DNA of 7,321 nt from assembly GCA_002695115.1 (NCBI GenBank), contig NZOA01000038.1, forward strand, positions 64,550 to 71,870, in the 5' to 3' direction. Each line of letters opens with the position of its first letter. Position 1 is the stretch's first letter. Positions 1-6,604 of the stretch are shown here, one piece after another. The notes under the pieces are model-generated. The model did not search any database, was not told where the DNA came from, and worked only from the letters and a program-made list of their open reading frames with translations. Source of the DNA: Planctomycetota bacterium. Its GTDB lineage: Bacteria > Planctomycetota > UBA8108. The translations under genes and the position numbers were made by a program.

Positions 1-437
1 CCATGCTTGGTAAAAATCGGCACGACCTGGTTGGGGAAATTAACGACCGGCTGGTCGACGAAATTTTCAACCTTCAGCTTCTTCTCGGCGCCGATCTTGA
101 CCTCGTCTTTAGTGCTGGCTCGAACCAGAACCTCGCCATTGGAAAGTGGAGTGACGAAGCCGAGGGCATCGATCTCGATGACCCCCTCGGGAGAGCACTC
201 ATAGCTGACGGAGGAGGTGAGGTCGACAACCGACCCATCGGAAGCCTCGCCGGTGACCACGAGCTGCGTCCTGGCATCGGCCCCCCGAAGGAGTTCGTTG
301 CCCGCGGGACCGATGGAGAGCTTGAGGCTTCCATCGGCAAAGGCGTTCGTCGGCTGGCAGAACAGGACACCTGCAAAAACGACAGCGATATAATGTTTCA
401 ATTTCATGGCGTTGTAAAAACGGTATTCGCTCCTCAT
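1..437 (-). CDS. Exported protein with N-terminal Ig-like (Big_2-type) domain, probable PSCyt1/DUF1549-DUF1553 family, 3' part missing
   Basis: The frame reads leftward and leaves the window open, giving about 145 residues. The ATG at 435-437 overlaps the TGA of the upstream DUF1501 gene (ATGA), suggesting translational coupling. A second in-frame ATG at 405-407 is an alternative, but the GAGGAG at 430-435 is 22 bases from it, too far to be its ribosome site. From the second Met the protein has a basic n-region (MKLKHY), a hydrophobic core ([10 protein letters not shown]) and an AFA cleavage-like site, so it is a signal-peptide protein. The next ~85 residues look like a Big_2-type beta domain ([16 protein letters not shown], then a [13 protein letters not shown] strand pattern). 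The last visible residues, [14 protein letters not shown], match the lead-in to the CxxCH-like motif of PSCyt1 domains in planctomycete DUF1549/DUF1553 proteins. The heme motif itself lies outside the window, so the family call is inferred. Its partner is the DUF1501 gene. Confidence 0.8.
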   Translation of the reverse strand, partial: MRSEYRFYNAMKLKHYIAVVFAGVLFCQPTNAFADGSLKLSIGPAGNELLRGADARTQLVVTGEASDGSVVDLTSSVSYECSPEGVIEIDALGFVTPLSNGEVLVRASTKDEVKIGAEKKLKVENFVDQPVVNFPNQVVPIFTKH

Positions 438-1801
438 ATCACTTCTTTCATTGGTTCGTATTGTCTGTCGACGAGGTAGTGAGGACGACCGGTCAGATCC
501 CTGGTTGCGGTCGTCGCCGGATTGATTCCCATCTGATGGTAAAGGGTCGCATGGACGTCCTGGAAGTGGACGGGGCGGTCCTTGGCATCCTCCCCCAGCC
601 GGGTGGTGGATCCGATGACCTGACCGGTCCTCATGCCCCCGCAAGCCAGGAGAGCGCAGGAGACCCTCGGCCAATGGTCTCGCCCGGCATCCTTGTTAAT
701 CTTCGGCGTACGCCCGAATTCACCCCAGACCACGACGCTGACATCCTTGTCGAGGCCTCGCTGATGCAGGTCCTCGACCAACGCCGTAACACCCTGATCG
801 AGCATCGGCATGTCCTGGCGACCTCGCTTGAAGTTCCCTCCATGCCAGTCCCAGCGGCTGAAAGCCAGCGTCACGCAGCGAGCCCCTGCCTCGACAAGCC
901 GGCGCGCCATCAGGAATTGCTCCATGAGTCGAGGCCCTCCGTCGGCGACGTTGCCGGGAATCCCTTTCCCGTAACGCTCGCGAACACGCGGATTTTCCTG
1001 CTGGATATCAAGAGCCTTTGCGAGCTTGCTCGAGGTCAGGATCCCGAAGGCCTGGCGGGAGAAAGCATCCATCCCATCCATCACGCCGCTCGAATCAGCC
1101 GAACGGCGGAAACGATCAAAGCTCGCCAGGAGGCCCTTGCGATCCGAGAGCCGTTCGAGCGTCACCCCGTCCAAGACCATGTCGGCCTTGCCGGGACCGG
1201 AGGGCTTGAAGGGCGAATGCGCAATTCCGAGGTAGCCTGACTGCCCCGCGTCAGCCCATTGCTTATGTCCCATGGGCGGCGCGAGTCCGACAAAGGGAGG
1301 CATGGAAGGATCTACAGGGCCCTCGATGCTCGACAGATTTGACCCGATACACGGCCAGCCACCCTGCGGCTGATTCTTGTTGTTCCGCCCCACCATGCAC
1401 TGGAAGGAATCATGCCCGCCTGTAGCGCCAACAATGGATCGAATGATGGTGAACTTGTCCATCATCCCGGCAAGCCGCGGGAAAAGCTCGCAGATCTCGA
1501 TTCCAGGCACATTGGTTGGAATGGGCTTGAACTCCCCGCGAATCTCACTGGGGGCATCCATCTTGAGATCGAACATGTCCTGGTGCGGGGGACCGCCGGG
1601 CAGGAAGATCATGATAATCGCCTTGTGCGACCTTCCGGAGCGAGGGGTGGGGTCTATTCGATTCTCGGCTCCGGCCTCTGCCTGCAGGATTTGCGGCAGA
1701 GAGAGTCCCCCCATAGCCAATCCTCCGATGGAAAGAAAGGTACGCCGGGGGAGGCGGTCACAAAAACCGCTATCCGATCGATCCCCTAAAATCGTCAACA
1801 T
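434..1801 (-). CDS. DUF1501 family protein with Tat signal (alkaline-phosphatase/sulfatase-like fold)
   Basis: This is a 455-residue protein of unknown biochemical role, full length for the DUF1501 family. I start it at the ATG at 1799-1801. A GGAG lies 7 bases upstream, the N-terminus [10 protein letters not shown] is typical of the family, and the promoter at 1861-1889 overlaps the longer TTG start at 1879. A twin-arginine signal is visible ([11 protein letters not shown], Arg19-Arg20, then a Gly/Leu-rich core to about residue 40), so export as a folded protein is expected. Family landmarks are [14 protein letters not shown] (67-80), GGHDSFQC (128-135), WDWHGGNF (317-324) and [14 protein letters not shown] (357-370) followed by GRDHWP (373-378). 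The Asp/His/Glu-rich motifs resemble metal ligands of the alkaline-phosphatase superfamily, but catalysis is unproven. It is first of a two-gene operon with the Ig-like/PSCyt1-type gene, which its stop codon overlaps. In planctomycetes such pairs are usually linked to surface or polysaccharide-related functions; this is context, not proof. Confidence 0.93.
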   Translation of the reverse strand: MLTILGDRSDSGFCDRLPRRTFLSIGGLAMGGLSLPQILQAEAGAENRIDPTPRSGRSHKAIIMIFLPGGPPHQDMFDLKMDAPSEIRGEFKPIPTNVPGIEICELFPRLAGMMDKFTIIRSIVGATGGHDSFQCMVGRNNKNQPQGGWPCIGSNLSSIEGPVDPSMPPFVGLAPPMGHKQWADAGQSGYLGIAHSPFKPSGPGKADMVLDGVTLERLSDRKGLLASFDRFRRSADSSGVMDGMDAFSRQAFGILTSSKLAKALDIQQENPRVRERYGKGIPGNVADGGPRLMEQFLMARRLVEAGARCVTLAFSRWDWHGGNFKRGRQDMPMLDQGVTALVEDLHQRGLDKDVSVVVWGEFGRTPKINKDAGRDHWPRVSCALLACGGMRTGQVIGSTTRLGEDAKDRPVHFQDVHATLYHQMGINPATTATRDLTGRPHYLVDRQYEPMKEVI

Positions 1802-1860
1802 GAATGGTCTCCACAAAGAAAGCTGGGCGACGTTTACGGGATTTCTGTTGAACCGAGTGG

Positions 1861-1889
1861 AGTATATACTGCCCTCCAACTGTTGTTAA
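1861..1889 (-). promoter_or_regulatory. Sigma70-like promoter of the DUF1501 operon
   Basis: On the minus strand TTAACA (plus positions 1884-1889) and TATACT (1861-1866) are separated by exactly 17 bases. Each box matches 5 of 6 consensus positions. Transcription would start near 1854, giving a leader of about 50 bases that contains the GGAG before the ATG at 1801. The -10 box is half of a perfect 10-base palindrome, AGTATATACT (1861-1870). The call rests on consensus match alone. Confidence 0.6.
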
Positions 1890-1983
1890 GCCTATTCTTA
1901 TCGGCAGTTAGGGCTCCCCGTTTCCCTATCATTTTTCTTCCGTGCCTGAATTATTCGACATAAATTTTTTACCGAACACCATT

Positions 1984-1989
1984 TATGAT
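1984..1989 (+). promoter_or_regulatory. Candidate -10 box for the DTW-domain gene
   Basis: TATGAT (5 of 6 to consensus) lies in the AT-rich stretch 1951-1990, about 35 bases before the ATG at 2025. No convincing -35 box sits 16-18 bases upstream (TAAATT at 17), so this is weak. The 223-base divergent gap 1802-2024 holds this candidate and the opposing DUF1501 promoter; I see nothing else in it. Confidence 0.25.
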
Positions 1990-2024
1990 TTCTGGCAGAC
2001 CCTGGTCAAATTACAGGCAGTTCG

Positions 2025-2699
2025 ATGCTCAGGCGAAACCCTAAAAAACACAAAAAAGATAATATCCCGACCTGCGGGGTTTGCGGGCTCTGGGACCAAT
2101 TTTGCGTCTGTGAAATCCTCCCCCGGAGAACGAGCCGCATTGAGTTTCTGCTGATACAGCACTCCTCGGAACTCCTCCGGCAAAGCAATACAGGGCGACT
2201 GGTCGAAAAGATGGTCGAGCCCTGCGAAATCATTCCCTGGGGCTCGCCCGACGTTCCTTTCAGCGCCGAGAGTTTGAAGAAGCCCGGGACCCGCCACCTG
2301 GTGCTGTATCCCAGGTCCGACACCCGACTTCTCGAGCCCGCCGACCTCCAGTCCCCTGGCGGGGGAAAAACCAGCCTGGTCCTCCTGGATGCCACCTGGG
2401 CCCAGGCAAAGTCGATGTCCCGGCGCATCGGTGAGCTCCAGGATCTCCCGTTTGTCTCTCTCCCCCAAGGCGAAGCCCCTCGCTGGAAGCTGAGGAGGTC
2501 ACCCGGACCGGGTTATTGCTGCACGCTCGAAGCGGTCATTCGAGCGTTGGCTATCATCGAGGGGGCCGACTTCGCGGCCCCGCTCGCCCTGGCTCTCGAA
2601 TTGGTAATGACCCACAGCCTCCACATGCGGGGCAAGCTGAACAAAACCGAGATGGAGGACATCTGCCTTCCCATCATCGAAGGTCTCCGCTCCCTCTAG
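2025..2699 (+). CDS. tapT: DTW-domain tRNA-uridine aminocarboxypropyltransferase (TapT/YfiP type)
   Basis: This 224-residue protein belongs to the DTW family. E. coli TapT (YfiP) of this family transfers the 3-amino-3-carboxypropyl group of S-adenosylmethionine to a uridine in tRNA (acp3U, position 47). The N-terminus is basic (MLRRNPKKHKK) and is followed by four cysteines, C17xxC20 and C27xC29, the expected zinc-binding set. Further family motifs are HSSELLRQSNTGRL (46-59), LLDATWAQAKSMSRR (120-134, with the name-giving D-x-T-W at 122-125) and LRRSPGPGYCCTLEA (156-170, matching the LR..P..G..ST.EA-type motif). The ATG at 2025 is the first start after an in-frame TGA at 1986; only a weak AGG-like ribosome site precedes it. 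It is transcribed alone, away from the DUF1501 operon, and looks like a housekeeping tRNA-modification gene. The exact tRNA position modified in this organism is inferred from E. coli. Confidence 0.9.
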   Translation: MLRRNPKKHKKDNIPTCGVCGLWDQFCVCEILPRRTSRIEFLLIQHSSELLRQSNTGRLVEKMVEPCEIIPWGSPDVPFSAESLKKPGTRHLVLYPRSDTRLLEPADLQSPGGGKTSLVLLDATWAQAKSMSRRIGELQDLPFVSLPQGEAPRWKLRRSPGPGYCCTLEAVIRALAIIEGADFAAPLALALELVMTHSLHMRGKLNKTEMEDICLPIIEGLRSL

Positions 2700-2712
2700 C
2701 CCACCCGCCTCC

Positions 2713-2740
2713 CCGGCGACCGCCCACAAGCCGGCTTTTC
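2713..2740 (+). terminator. Weak terminator-like hairpin after the DTW gene
   Basis: CCGGC (2713-2717) can pair with GCCGG (2730-2734) across a 12-base loop and is followed by CTTTTC. The stem is only 5 base pairs and the T run is short, so termination here is doubtful. Confidence 0.2.
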
Positions 2741-2764
2741 ATCGAATGAGTGGCTGCTGGGTGC

Positions 2765-2796
2765 TTGACAGGCTCGACAGGATCCATTCATTTATC
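2765..2796 (+). promoter_or_regulatory. Candidate promoter for the Mo hydroxylase operon
   Basis: A perfect TTGACA (2765-2770) lies 84 bases before the TTG start at 2854. No good -10 follows at 16-18 bases; the nearest AT-rich hexamers are CATTTA (2789-2794) and TTTATC (2791-2796), at spacings of 18 and 20. The -35 is part of a near-tandem repeat, CTTGACAGG then CTCGACAGG (2764-2781), which could mark an activator site. It may therefore be an activator-dependent promoter, or chance. The rest of the 2700-2853 gap shows only the weak hairpin and the ribosome site. Confidence 0.3.
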
Positions 2797-2853
2797 CCTC
2801 CGGGCCCCCTGCAAGTGGAGGCCGCGGCGAAATAAACCTGGAGGGAGTGACCC

Positions 2854-3768
2854 TTGAGAGATTTTGAATACCAGGCGCCCTCAAGTATCGATGAGGCGGT
2901 AGCCCTTCTTGCCGAGCACGGAGACCGGGCGAAGATGCTGGCCGGTGGAACGGATATTATCGTCCAACTGCGCGAAGGGCTTCGCGATGCCGGCCTGGTC
3001 GTCGACGTAAAAAAGATCCCTGAGCTCATGCAGATCTCGTGGAGAGACGACGGCGGCCTCGAGCTCGGAGCCTCCGTCCCCTGCCATGTGATCTACAAGG
3101 ATGAGAAAATCATCGACAGCTATCCGGCACTCACCGACTCGGCGAAGATCATCGGCGGGTGGCAGATCCAGGGGAGGGCAAGCATCGGGGGCAATCTCTG
3201 CAATTCATCTCCAGCGGCCGACAGCATACCCTCGCTAATTGTCGAGGGGGCGGCCTGCAGGATCGCCGGGCCCACAGGCGAGAGAACTGTCCCCGTACAC
3301 GACTTCTGCACCGGGCCGGGAACCAACTGCCTGACGGAGGGAGAACTGCTCATATCACTCGTCCTTCCGCCTCCCGCGAAATCAGCCGGCTCCCGCTATA
3401 TGAGGTTCATTCCACGCAACGAGATGGATATCGCTGTCGTTGGCGCCGGCGCATGGCTGCGTCTCGACGAGAGCGGCGAGTCCGTTGAGGAGGCGCGCCT
3501 CGGACTCGCAGCTGTCGCCCCGACCCCCCTGTCAGCCGATGAGGCGGCCGCCTGGCTGCAGGGAAAGCCTGCGACCGAGGAGTCCTTTTCCGAAGCCGGA
3601 GACATGGCACGTAAAGCCGCCTCGCCTATCAGCGACATGCGAGGACCAGCGGACTACCGAGTCCATCTTGTCGGGGTGCTGGTAAAGAGAGCGCTTACCG
3701 GCGCCGTGGGCCGGGCCCGCGGCGGCGATCGAAACCCGGTGATTCCCGTGGGAATCAACCGTTGCTGA
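2854..3768 (+). CDS. Molybdenum hydroxylase FAD-binding subunit (CoxM-like)
   Basis: This 304-residue subunit should bind FAD and pass electrons from the iron-sulfur subunit to an external acceptor. The two FAD pyrophosphate-binding motifs of the xanthine dehydrogenase/CoxM family are clear: AGGTDIIVQLREG (30-42) and IGGNLCNSSPAADSIP (111-126). The C-terminal half (about 177-282) fits the CO dehydrogenase flavoprotein C-terminal domain, with RGPADYRVHLVGVLVKRAL near the end. The start is a TTG with GGAGGGAG (2840-2847) 6 bases upstream; an in-frame TGA at 2848 rules out anything earlier. The protein lacks the extra loop with a [4Fe-4S] cluster found in 4-hydroxybenzoyl-CoA reductase beta subunits. 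It has no export signal, so it is cytoplasmic. It is the first gene of the FAD-FeS-Mo operon; the [2Fe-2S] gene follows after 37 bases. Its length is normal for the family. Confidence 0.93.
   Translation: MRDFEYQAPSSIDEAVALLAEHGDRAKMLAGGTDIIVQLREGLRDAGLVVDVKKIPELMQISWRDDGGLELGASVPCHVIYKDEKIIDSYPALTDSAKIIGGWQIQGRASIGGNLCNSSPAADSIPSLIVEGAACRIAGPTGERTVPVHDFCTGPGTNCLTEGELLISLVLPPPAKSAGSRYMRFIPRNEMDIAVVGAGAWLRLDESGESVEEARLGLAAVAPTPLSADEAAAWLQGKPATEESFSEAGDMARKAASPISDMRGPADYRVHLVGVLVKRALTGAVGRARGGDRNPVIPVGINRC
3741..3756 (+). repeat. Perfect inverted repeat inside the 3' end of the FAD-subunit gene
   Basis: GATTCCC-GT-GGGAATC is a perfect 16-base inverted repeat in the last codons of the FAD-subunit gene (encoding part of VIPVGIN). 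In mRNA it would fold as a 6 bp stem with a CGTG loop. It is not followed by a T run, so it is not an intrinsic terminator. Confidence 0.55.
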
Positions 3769-3776
3769 AAACAGCG

Positions 3777-3792
3777 AGCCCGCTGCCGGGCT
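3777..3792 (+). promoter_or_regulatory. Intercistronic hairpin abutting the ribosome binding site of the [2Fe-2S] gene
   Basis: AGCCCG (3777-3782) and CGGGCT (3787-3792) form a perfect 6 bp, GC-rich stem with a CTGC loop. It ends directly at the GGAG (3793-3796) that serves the [2Fe-2S] gene. A competing stem, CAGCG/CGCTG (3772-3776 with 3781-3785), shares bases with it, so the two cannot form together. A role in mRNA stability or translation is an inference. Confidence 0.45.
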
Positions 3793-3805
3793 GGAGCATT
3801 GATTG

Positions 3806-4288
3806 ATGGGAAGAAAGATACACGTCAGCACGACAATCAACGGCGAGGATTCTGAGTTTCTCTGCGAAGCCCGCCAGAGCCTGCTCGAGGTCCTCAGAAC
3901 CTCACTGTCCCTGACCGGCACCAAGGAGGGTTGCAACAACGGCAACTGCGGCGCCTGCACCGTACTCATGAACGGGGTCCCGGTCGACTCCTGCCTCGTC
4001 CTGGCAGTCGAGACCGAAGGGGCGGAGATCGAGACTGTCGAGTCCATCGCGAAGGAAGGCCACCTGCACCCTCTTCAGGAATGTTTTCTCGAAGGAGCGG
4101 CCCTTCAATGCGGGATCTGCACCCCCGGCTTCCTGGTCTCCGCCAAGGCGCTGCTCGATGACAACCCCGACCCTGGCGAGAAAGAGATACGCTTTGAGCT
4201 CTCCGGAAACCTCTGCAGGTGTACGGGGTACGACAAGATAGTCCGCGCCGTGCAGGCCGCATCCGAGCGAATGAAAGAGGCTAATTGA
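3806..4288 (+). CDS. Molybdenum hydroxylase [2Fe-2S] subunit (CoxS-like)
   Basis: This 160-residue electron-transfer subunit carries two [2Fe-2S] clusters and links the Mo site to FAD. The N-terminal plant-ferredoxin-like domain has the cluster cysteines C43, C48, C51 and C63 (EGCNNGNCGACTVLMNG, then DSC). The C-terminal helical domain has C102 and C105 (QCGICTPGF) and C137 and C139 (NLCRCTGY). The Gln before C102 is the residue that contacts the pyranopterin cofactor in this family. All eight ligands are present and the length is typical. I prefer the ATG at 3806 over the adjacent TTG at 3803; GGAG lies 9 bases before the ATG and 6 before the TTG, so the choice is not certain. No Tat signal is present. 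Its TGA shares one base with the ATG of the Mo subunit, so the two are probably translationally coupled. Confidence 0.96.
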   Translation: MGRKIHVSTTINGEDSEFLCEARQSLLEVLRTSLSLTGTKEGCNNGNCGACTVLMNGVPVDSCLVLAVETEGAEIETVESIAKEGHLHPLQECFLEGAALQCGICTPGFLVSAKALLDDNPDPGEKEIRFELSGNLCRCTGYDKIVRAVQAASERMKEAN

Positions 4289-6582
4289 TGTCGGATAATT
4301 TCAGCAATTCCCAGATCATCAAAGACCCCGGGGACAACTACAAGACCCTGGGAACCCGGCCCGTACGCCACGACGGAGTAGACAAGGTGACCGGCCGCGC
4401 GATCTACGGAAACGATGTCCAGCTGCAGGGGCTCATCGAAGGAGCGATCCTCAGAAGTCCTGTCGCCCACGCCCGCATCAAGTCCATCGACACCAGCGCC
4501 GCCGAAGCGTTCCCCGGAGTCCTGGCCGTCGCCACCTCGGCTGACTTCCCGGACCCGAAAGACAAGGTCGCCGATCTCGGCGAGGGGCCTGTCAACCTGG
4601 CCCATCTCTCCGCCAATTGCCTCGCCAGGGACAAGGTCTTCTACAAGGGGCAGGCCATCGCAGCCGTCGCCGCCCGTGACGTCCACATCGCCGAAGAAGC
4701 GCTCAGCCTTATCAAGGTCGAATACGAGCTCCTGCCCGTCCTCACCCGGGTGTTGGACGCGATGAAGGAAGGCTCGCCCCTGCTCCATGAAGACCTCCGG
4801 ACCAATGAGATGGGCAAGAAGGCGGATACGCCCAGCAACATCTCCGATCACCTGCATTTCGAACAGGGAGACCCGGATACCGCGTTTGAAAACGCGCACC
4901 TTGTCGTCGAAAGAGAGTTCAAGACCCAGACCGTCCACCAGGGCTACATTGAACCCCACGTAGCGACAGCGCACTGGAACCAGGATGGGCACCTGACGGT
5001 ATGGGCCTCTACCCAGGGCGCCTTCAGCGCCAGGGAGCAGACGGCTGAGACCCTCGCGCTCCCGGTCTCCAAGGTGAAGGTGATCCCATGCGAAATCGGC
5101 GGCGGCTTCGGAGGAAAAATCCCCATCTATCTTGAGCCCGTCGCTGCTGTCCTCAGCAGGAAGAGCGGCCGGCCGGTAAAGATCCAGATGACCCGGGACG
5201 GGGTGTTTGAAGGAACAGGGCCGACGCCCGCGTCCTTCATGAGGATAAAGGTCGGCGTCGACGAAGCCGGAAAGATCCTCGCCGCCGAGGCGTGGCTTGC
5301 CTACGAAACCGGCGCCTATCCCGGCGGCGTGATCGGCCCGGGCTGCATGTGCGTCTTCAGCTGCTACGATATAGAAAACGCACGGGTCGATGGGTTCGAC
5401 GTCTGCGTGAACAAGCCATGGACCAAGGCCTACCGGGCACCCGGATCAACCCATGTCGCCTTCGCGATGGAGTCCGTCGTTGATGAAATCGCCGCGAAAC
5501 TCGAAATGGATCCTATCGAACTTCGCCTGCTCAACGCGGCGAAGGAAGGGACCAAGCGCGTCGATGGCCCCGTCTATCCCCGGATCGGGCTGGTGGAAAC
5601 ACTCGAAGCCGCGAGGGACCATGATCACTATAAATCCCCCATCGAGGGCCCCAACAGGGGGCGAGGCATGGCCGCCGGATTCTGGTTCAACATCGGTCTC
5701 AAGTCCTCCGTCACCGCCCACGTGAACAATGATGGAACGGTGACTCTTCTTGAAGGCTCCACCGACATCGGCGGCACCAGGACATCGATCGCCATGCAGT
5801 TGGCTGAGACTCTGGGAATCGGCGCGGAAGACATCAATCCCAAGGTCGCCGACACAGACAGCGTAGGCTACACCGACATCACGGGAGGCAGCAGGGTGAC
5901 CTTCGCAACGGGCCTTGCGGCTATCGAGGCCGGCAAGGACATCATCTCCCAGATGAAGGGGAGGGCCGCCATGCTGTGGGAATGCGAAGAGGGCGAGGTG
6001 GGATTCGCCGATGCCGTCTTCAGCCAGGACTCCAACTCGATCACCTTCGCCGAGCTCTGCGGAAAGCTCAGCAGCACCGGCGGACTTATCACCGCGAGAG
6101 CATCGGTGGATCCTCAGGGCTTCACCAATGGCTTCGCCGTCCATATCTGCGATATCGAGGTGGACCCCGAGACCGGAAAGGTCGACATCCTGCGGTATAC
6201 CGCGCTCCAGGACGCCGGCAAGGCGATCCATCCCAGCTATGTTGAAGGTCAGATGCAAGGCGGCTCCGTCCAGGGTATCGGCTGGGCTCTCAACGAAGAA
6301 TACCTCTTCGATGAAGACGGCCGAATGCTGAACCCCACCATGCTGGACTACCGCATGCCCACGGCGCTGGACGTGCCGATGATCGACACCGTTATCATCG
6401 AGGTGCCCAACCCATCTCATCCCTTCGGGGTCAGGGGAGTAGGGGAGCCCCCTATCGTCCCGCCTCCCCCGGCGATAGCCAACGCGATCAAGAACGCGAC
6501 CGGGGTCCGGATGACCGAGTTGCCCATGTCGCCCCCGAGAGTTTTCGAAGCGATCACGAAAAACGGCGGCGCCCCTTCCTGA
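4288..6582 (+). CDS. Molybdenum hydroxylase Mo-binding catalytic subunit, xanthine dehydrogenase/CoxL superfamily, substrate unknown
   Basis: This 764-residue catalytic subunit should bind molybdopterin and hydroxylate an unknown substrate using water-derived oxygen. The N-terminal 'hammerhead' domain (about 20-155) begins LGTRPVRHDGVDKVTGRAIY. Cofactor motifs follow: GGGFGGK (271-277), AYRAPGSTH (381-389) in the active-site loop, the EGSTDIGGTRTS segment (489-500), QGGSVQGIGWALNEE (657-671) and GVGEPPIVPPPPAI (717-730), where Glu720 matches the family's catalytic Glu. The loop lacks the Cys of AYxCSFR, so this is not a form I CO dehydrogenase. A generic family label (aldehyde, purine, N-heterocycle or aromatic hydroxylase) is all the sequence allows. 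The ATG at 4288 overlaps the preceding stop by one base, with AGAGG (4276-4280) 7 bases upstream; a TTG directly before it is less likely. There is no export signal, so the enzyme is cytoplasmic. Length and motif order look intact. Confidence 0.95.
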   Translation: MSDNFSNSQIIKDPGDNYKTLGTRPVRHDGVDKVTGRAIYGNDVQLQGLIEGAILRSPVAHARIKSIDTSAAEAFPGVLAVATSADFPDPKDKVADLGEGPVNLAHLSANCLARDKVFYKGQAIAAVAARDVHIAEEALSLIKVEYELLPVLTRVLDAMKEGSPLLHEDLRTNEMGKKADTPSNISDHLHFEQGDPDTAFENAHLVVEREFKTQTVHQGYIEPHVATAHWNQDGHLTVWASTQGAFSAREQTAETLALPVSKVKVIPCEIGGGFGGKIPIYLEPVAAVLSRKSGRPVKIQMTRDGVFEGTGPTPASFMRIKVGVDEAGKILAAEAWLAYETGAYPGGVIGPGCMCVFSCYDIENARVDGFDVCVNKPWTKAYRAPGSTHVAFAMESVVDEIAAKLEMDPIELRLLNAAKEGTKRVDGPVYPRIGLVETLEAARDHDHYKSPIEGPNRGRGMAAGFWFNIGLKSSVTAHVNNDGTVTLLEGSTDIGGTRTSIAMQLAETLGIGAEDINPKVADTDSVGYTDITGGSRVTFATGLAAIEAGKDIISQMKGRAAMLWECEEGEVGFADAVFSQDSNSITFAELCGKLSSTGGLITARASVDPQGFTNGFAVHICDIEVDPETGKVDILRYTALQDAGKAIHPSYVEGQMQGGSVQGIGWALNEEYLFDEDGRMLNPTMLDYRMPTALDVPMIDTVIIEVPNPSHPFGVRGVGEPPIVPPPPAIANAIKNATGVRMTELPMSPPRVFEAITKNGGAPS

Positions 6583-6604
6583 GAAACCCAGTCGGGAGAT
6601 CTTA

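Noticed and set aside
461..1240. 259-codon plus-strand open frame antisense to DUF1501
   Set aside because: The minus-strand DUF1501 protein is full length with all its motifs; the plus-strand translation is compositionally odd and unrecognisable.
1983..2468. Minus-strand open frame opposite the DTW gene
   Set aside because: The plus strand encodes the zinc cysteines, DATW and LRRSPGPG motifs in order, so the opposite frame is a shadow.
2854..3768. 4-hydroxybenzoyl-CoA reductase beta subunit (HcrB-like)
   Set aside because: The characteristic inserted loop with extra cysteines for a [4Fe-4S] cluster is not present.
4105..4992. 295-codon open frame on the minus strand across the FeS/Mo subunit junction
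   Set aside because: It runs antisense through two confident genes, has no family-like motif, and has no supporting promoter or ribosome site.
5446..6420. 324-codon open frame antisense to the Mo subunit
   Set aside because: It lies opposite well-conserved catalytic motifs, shows no recognisable domain, and is the kind of long antisense frame GC-rich coding DNA produces by chance.
2854..6582. Annotation as CO dehydrogenase coxMSL
   Set aside because: Gene order fits, but the Mo subunit lacks the AYxCSFR loop that defines form I CO dehydrogenase.
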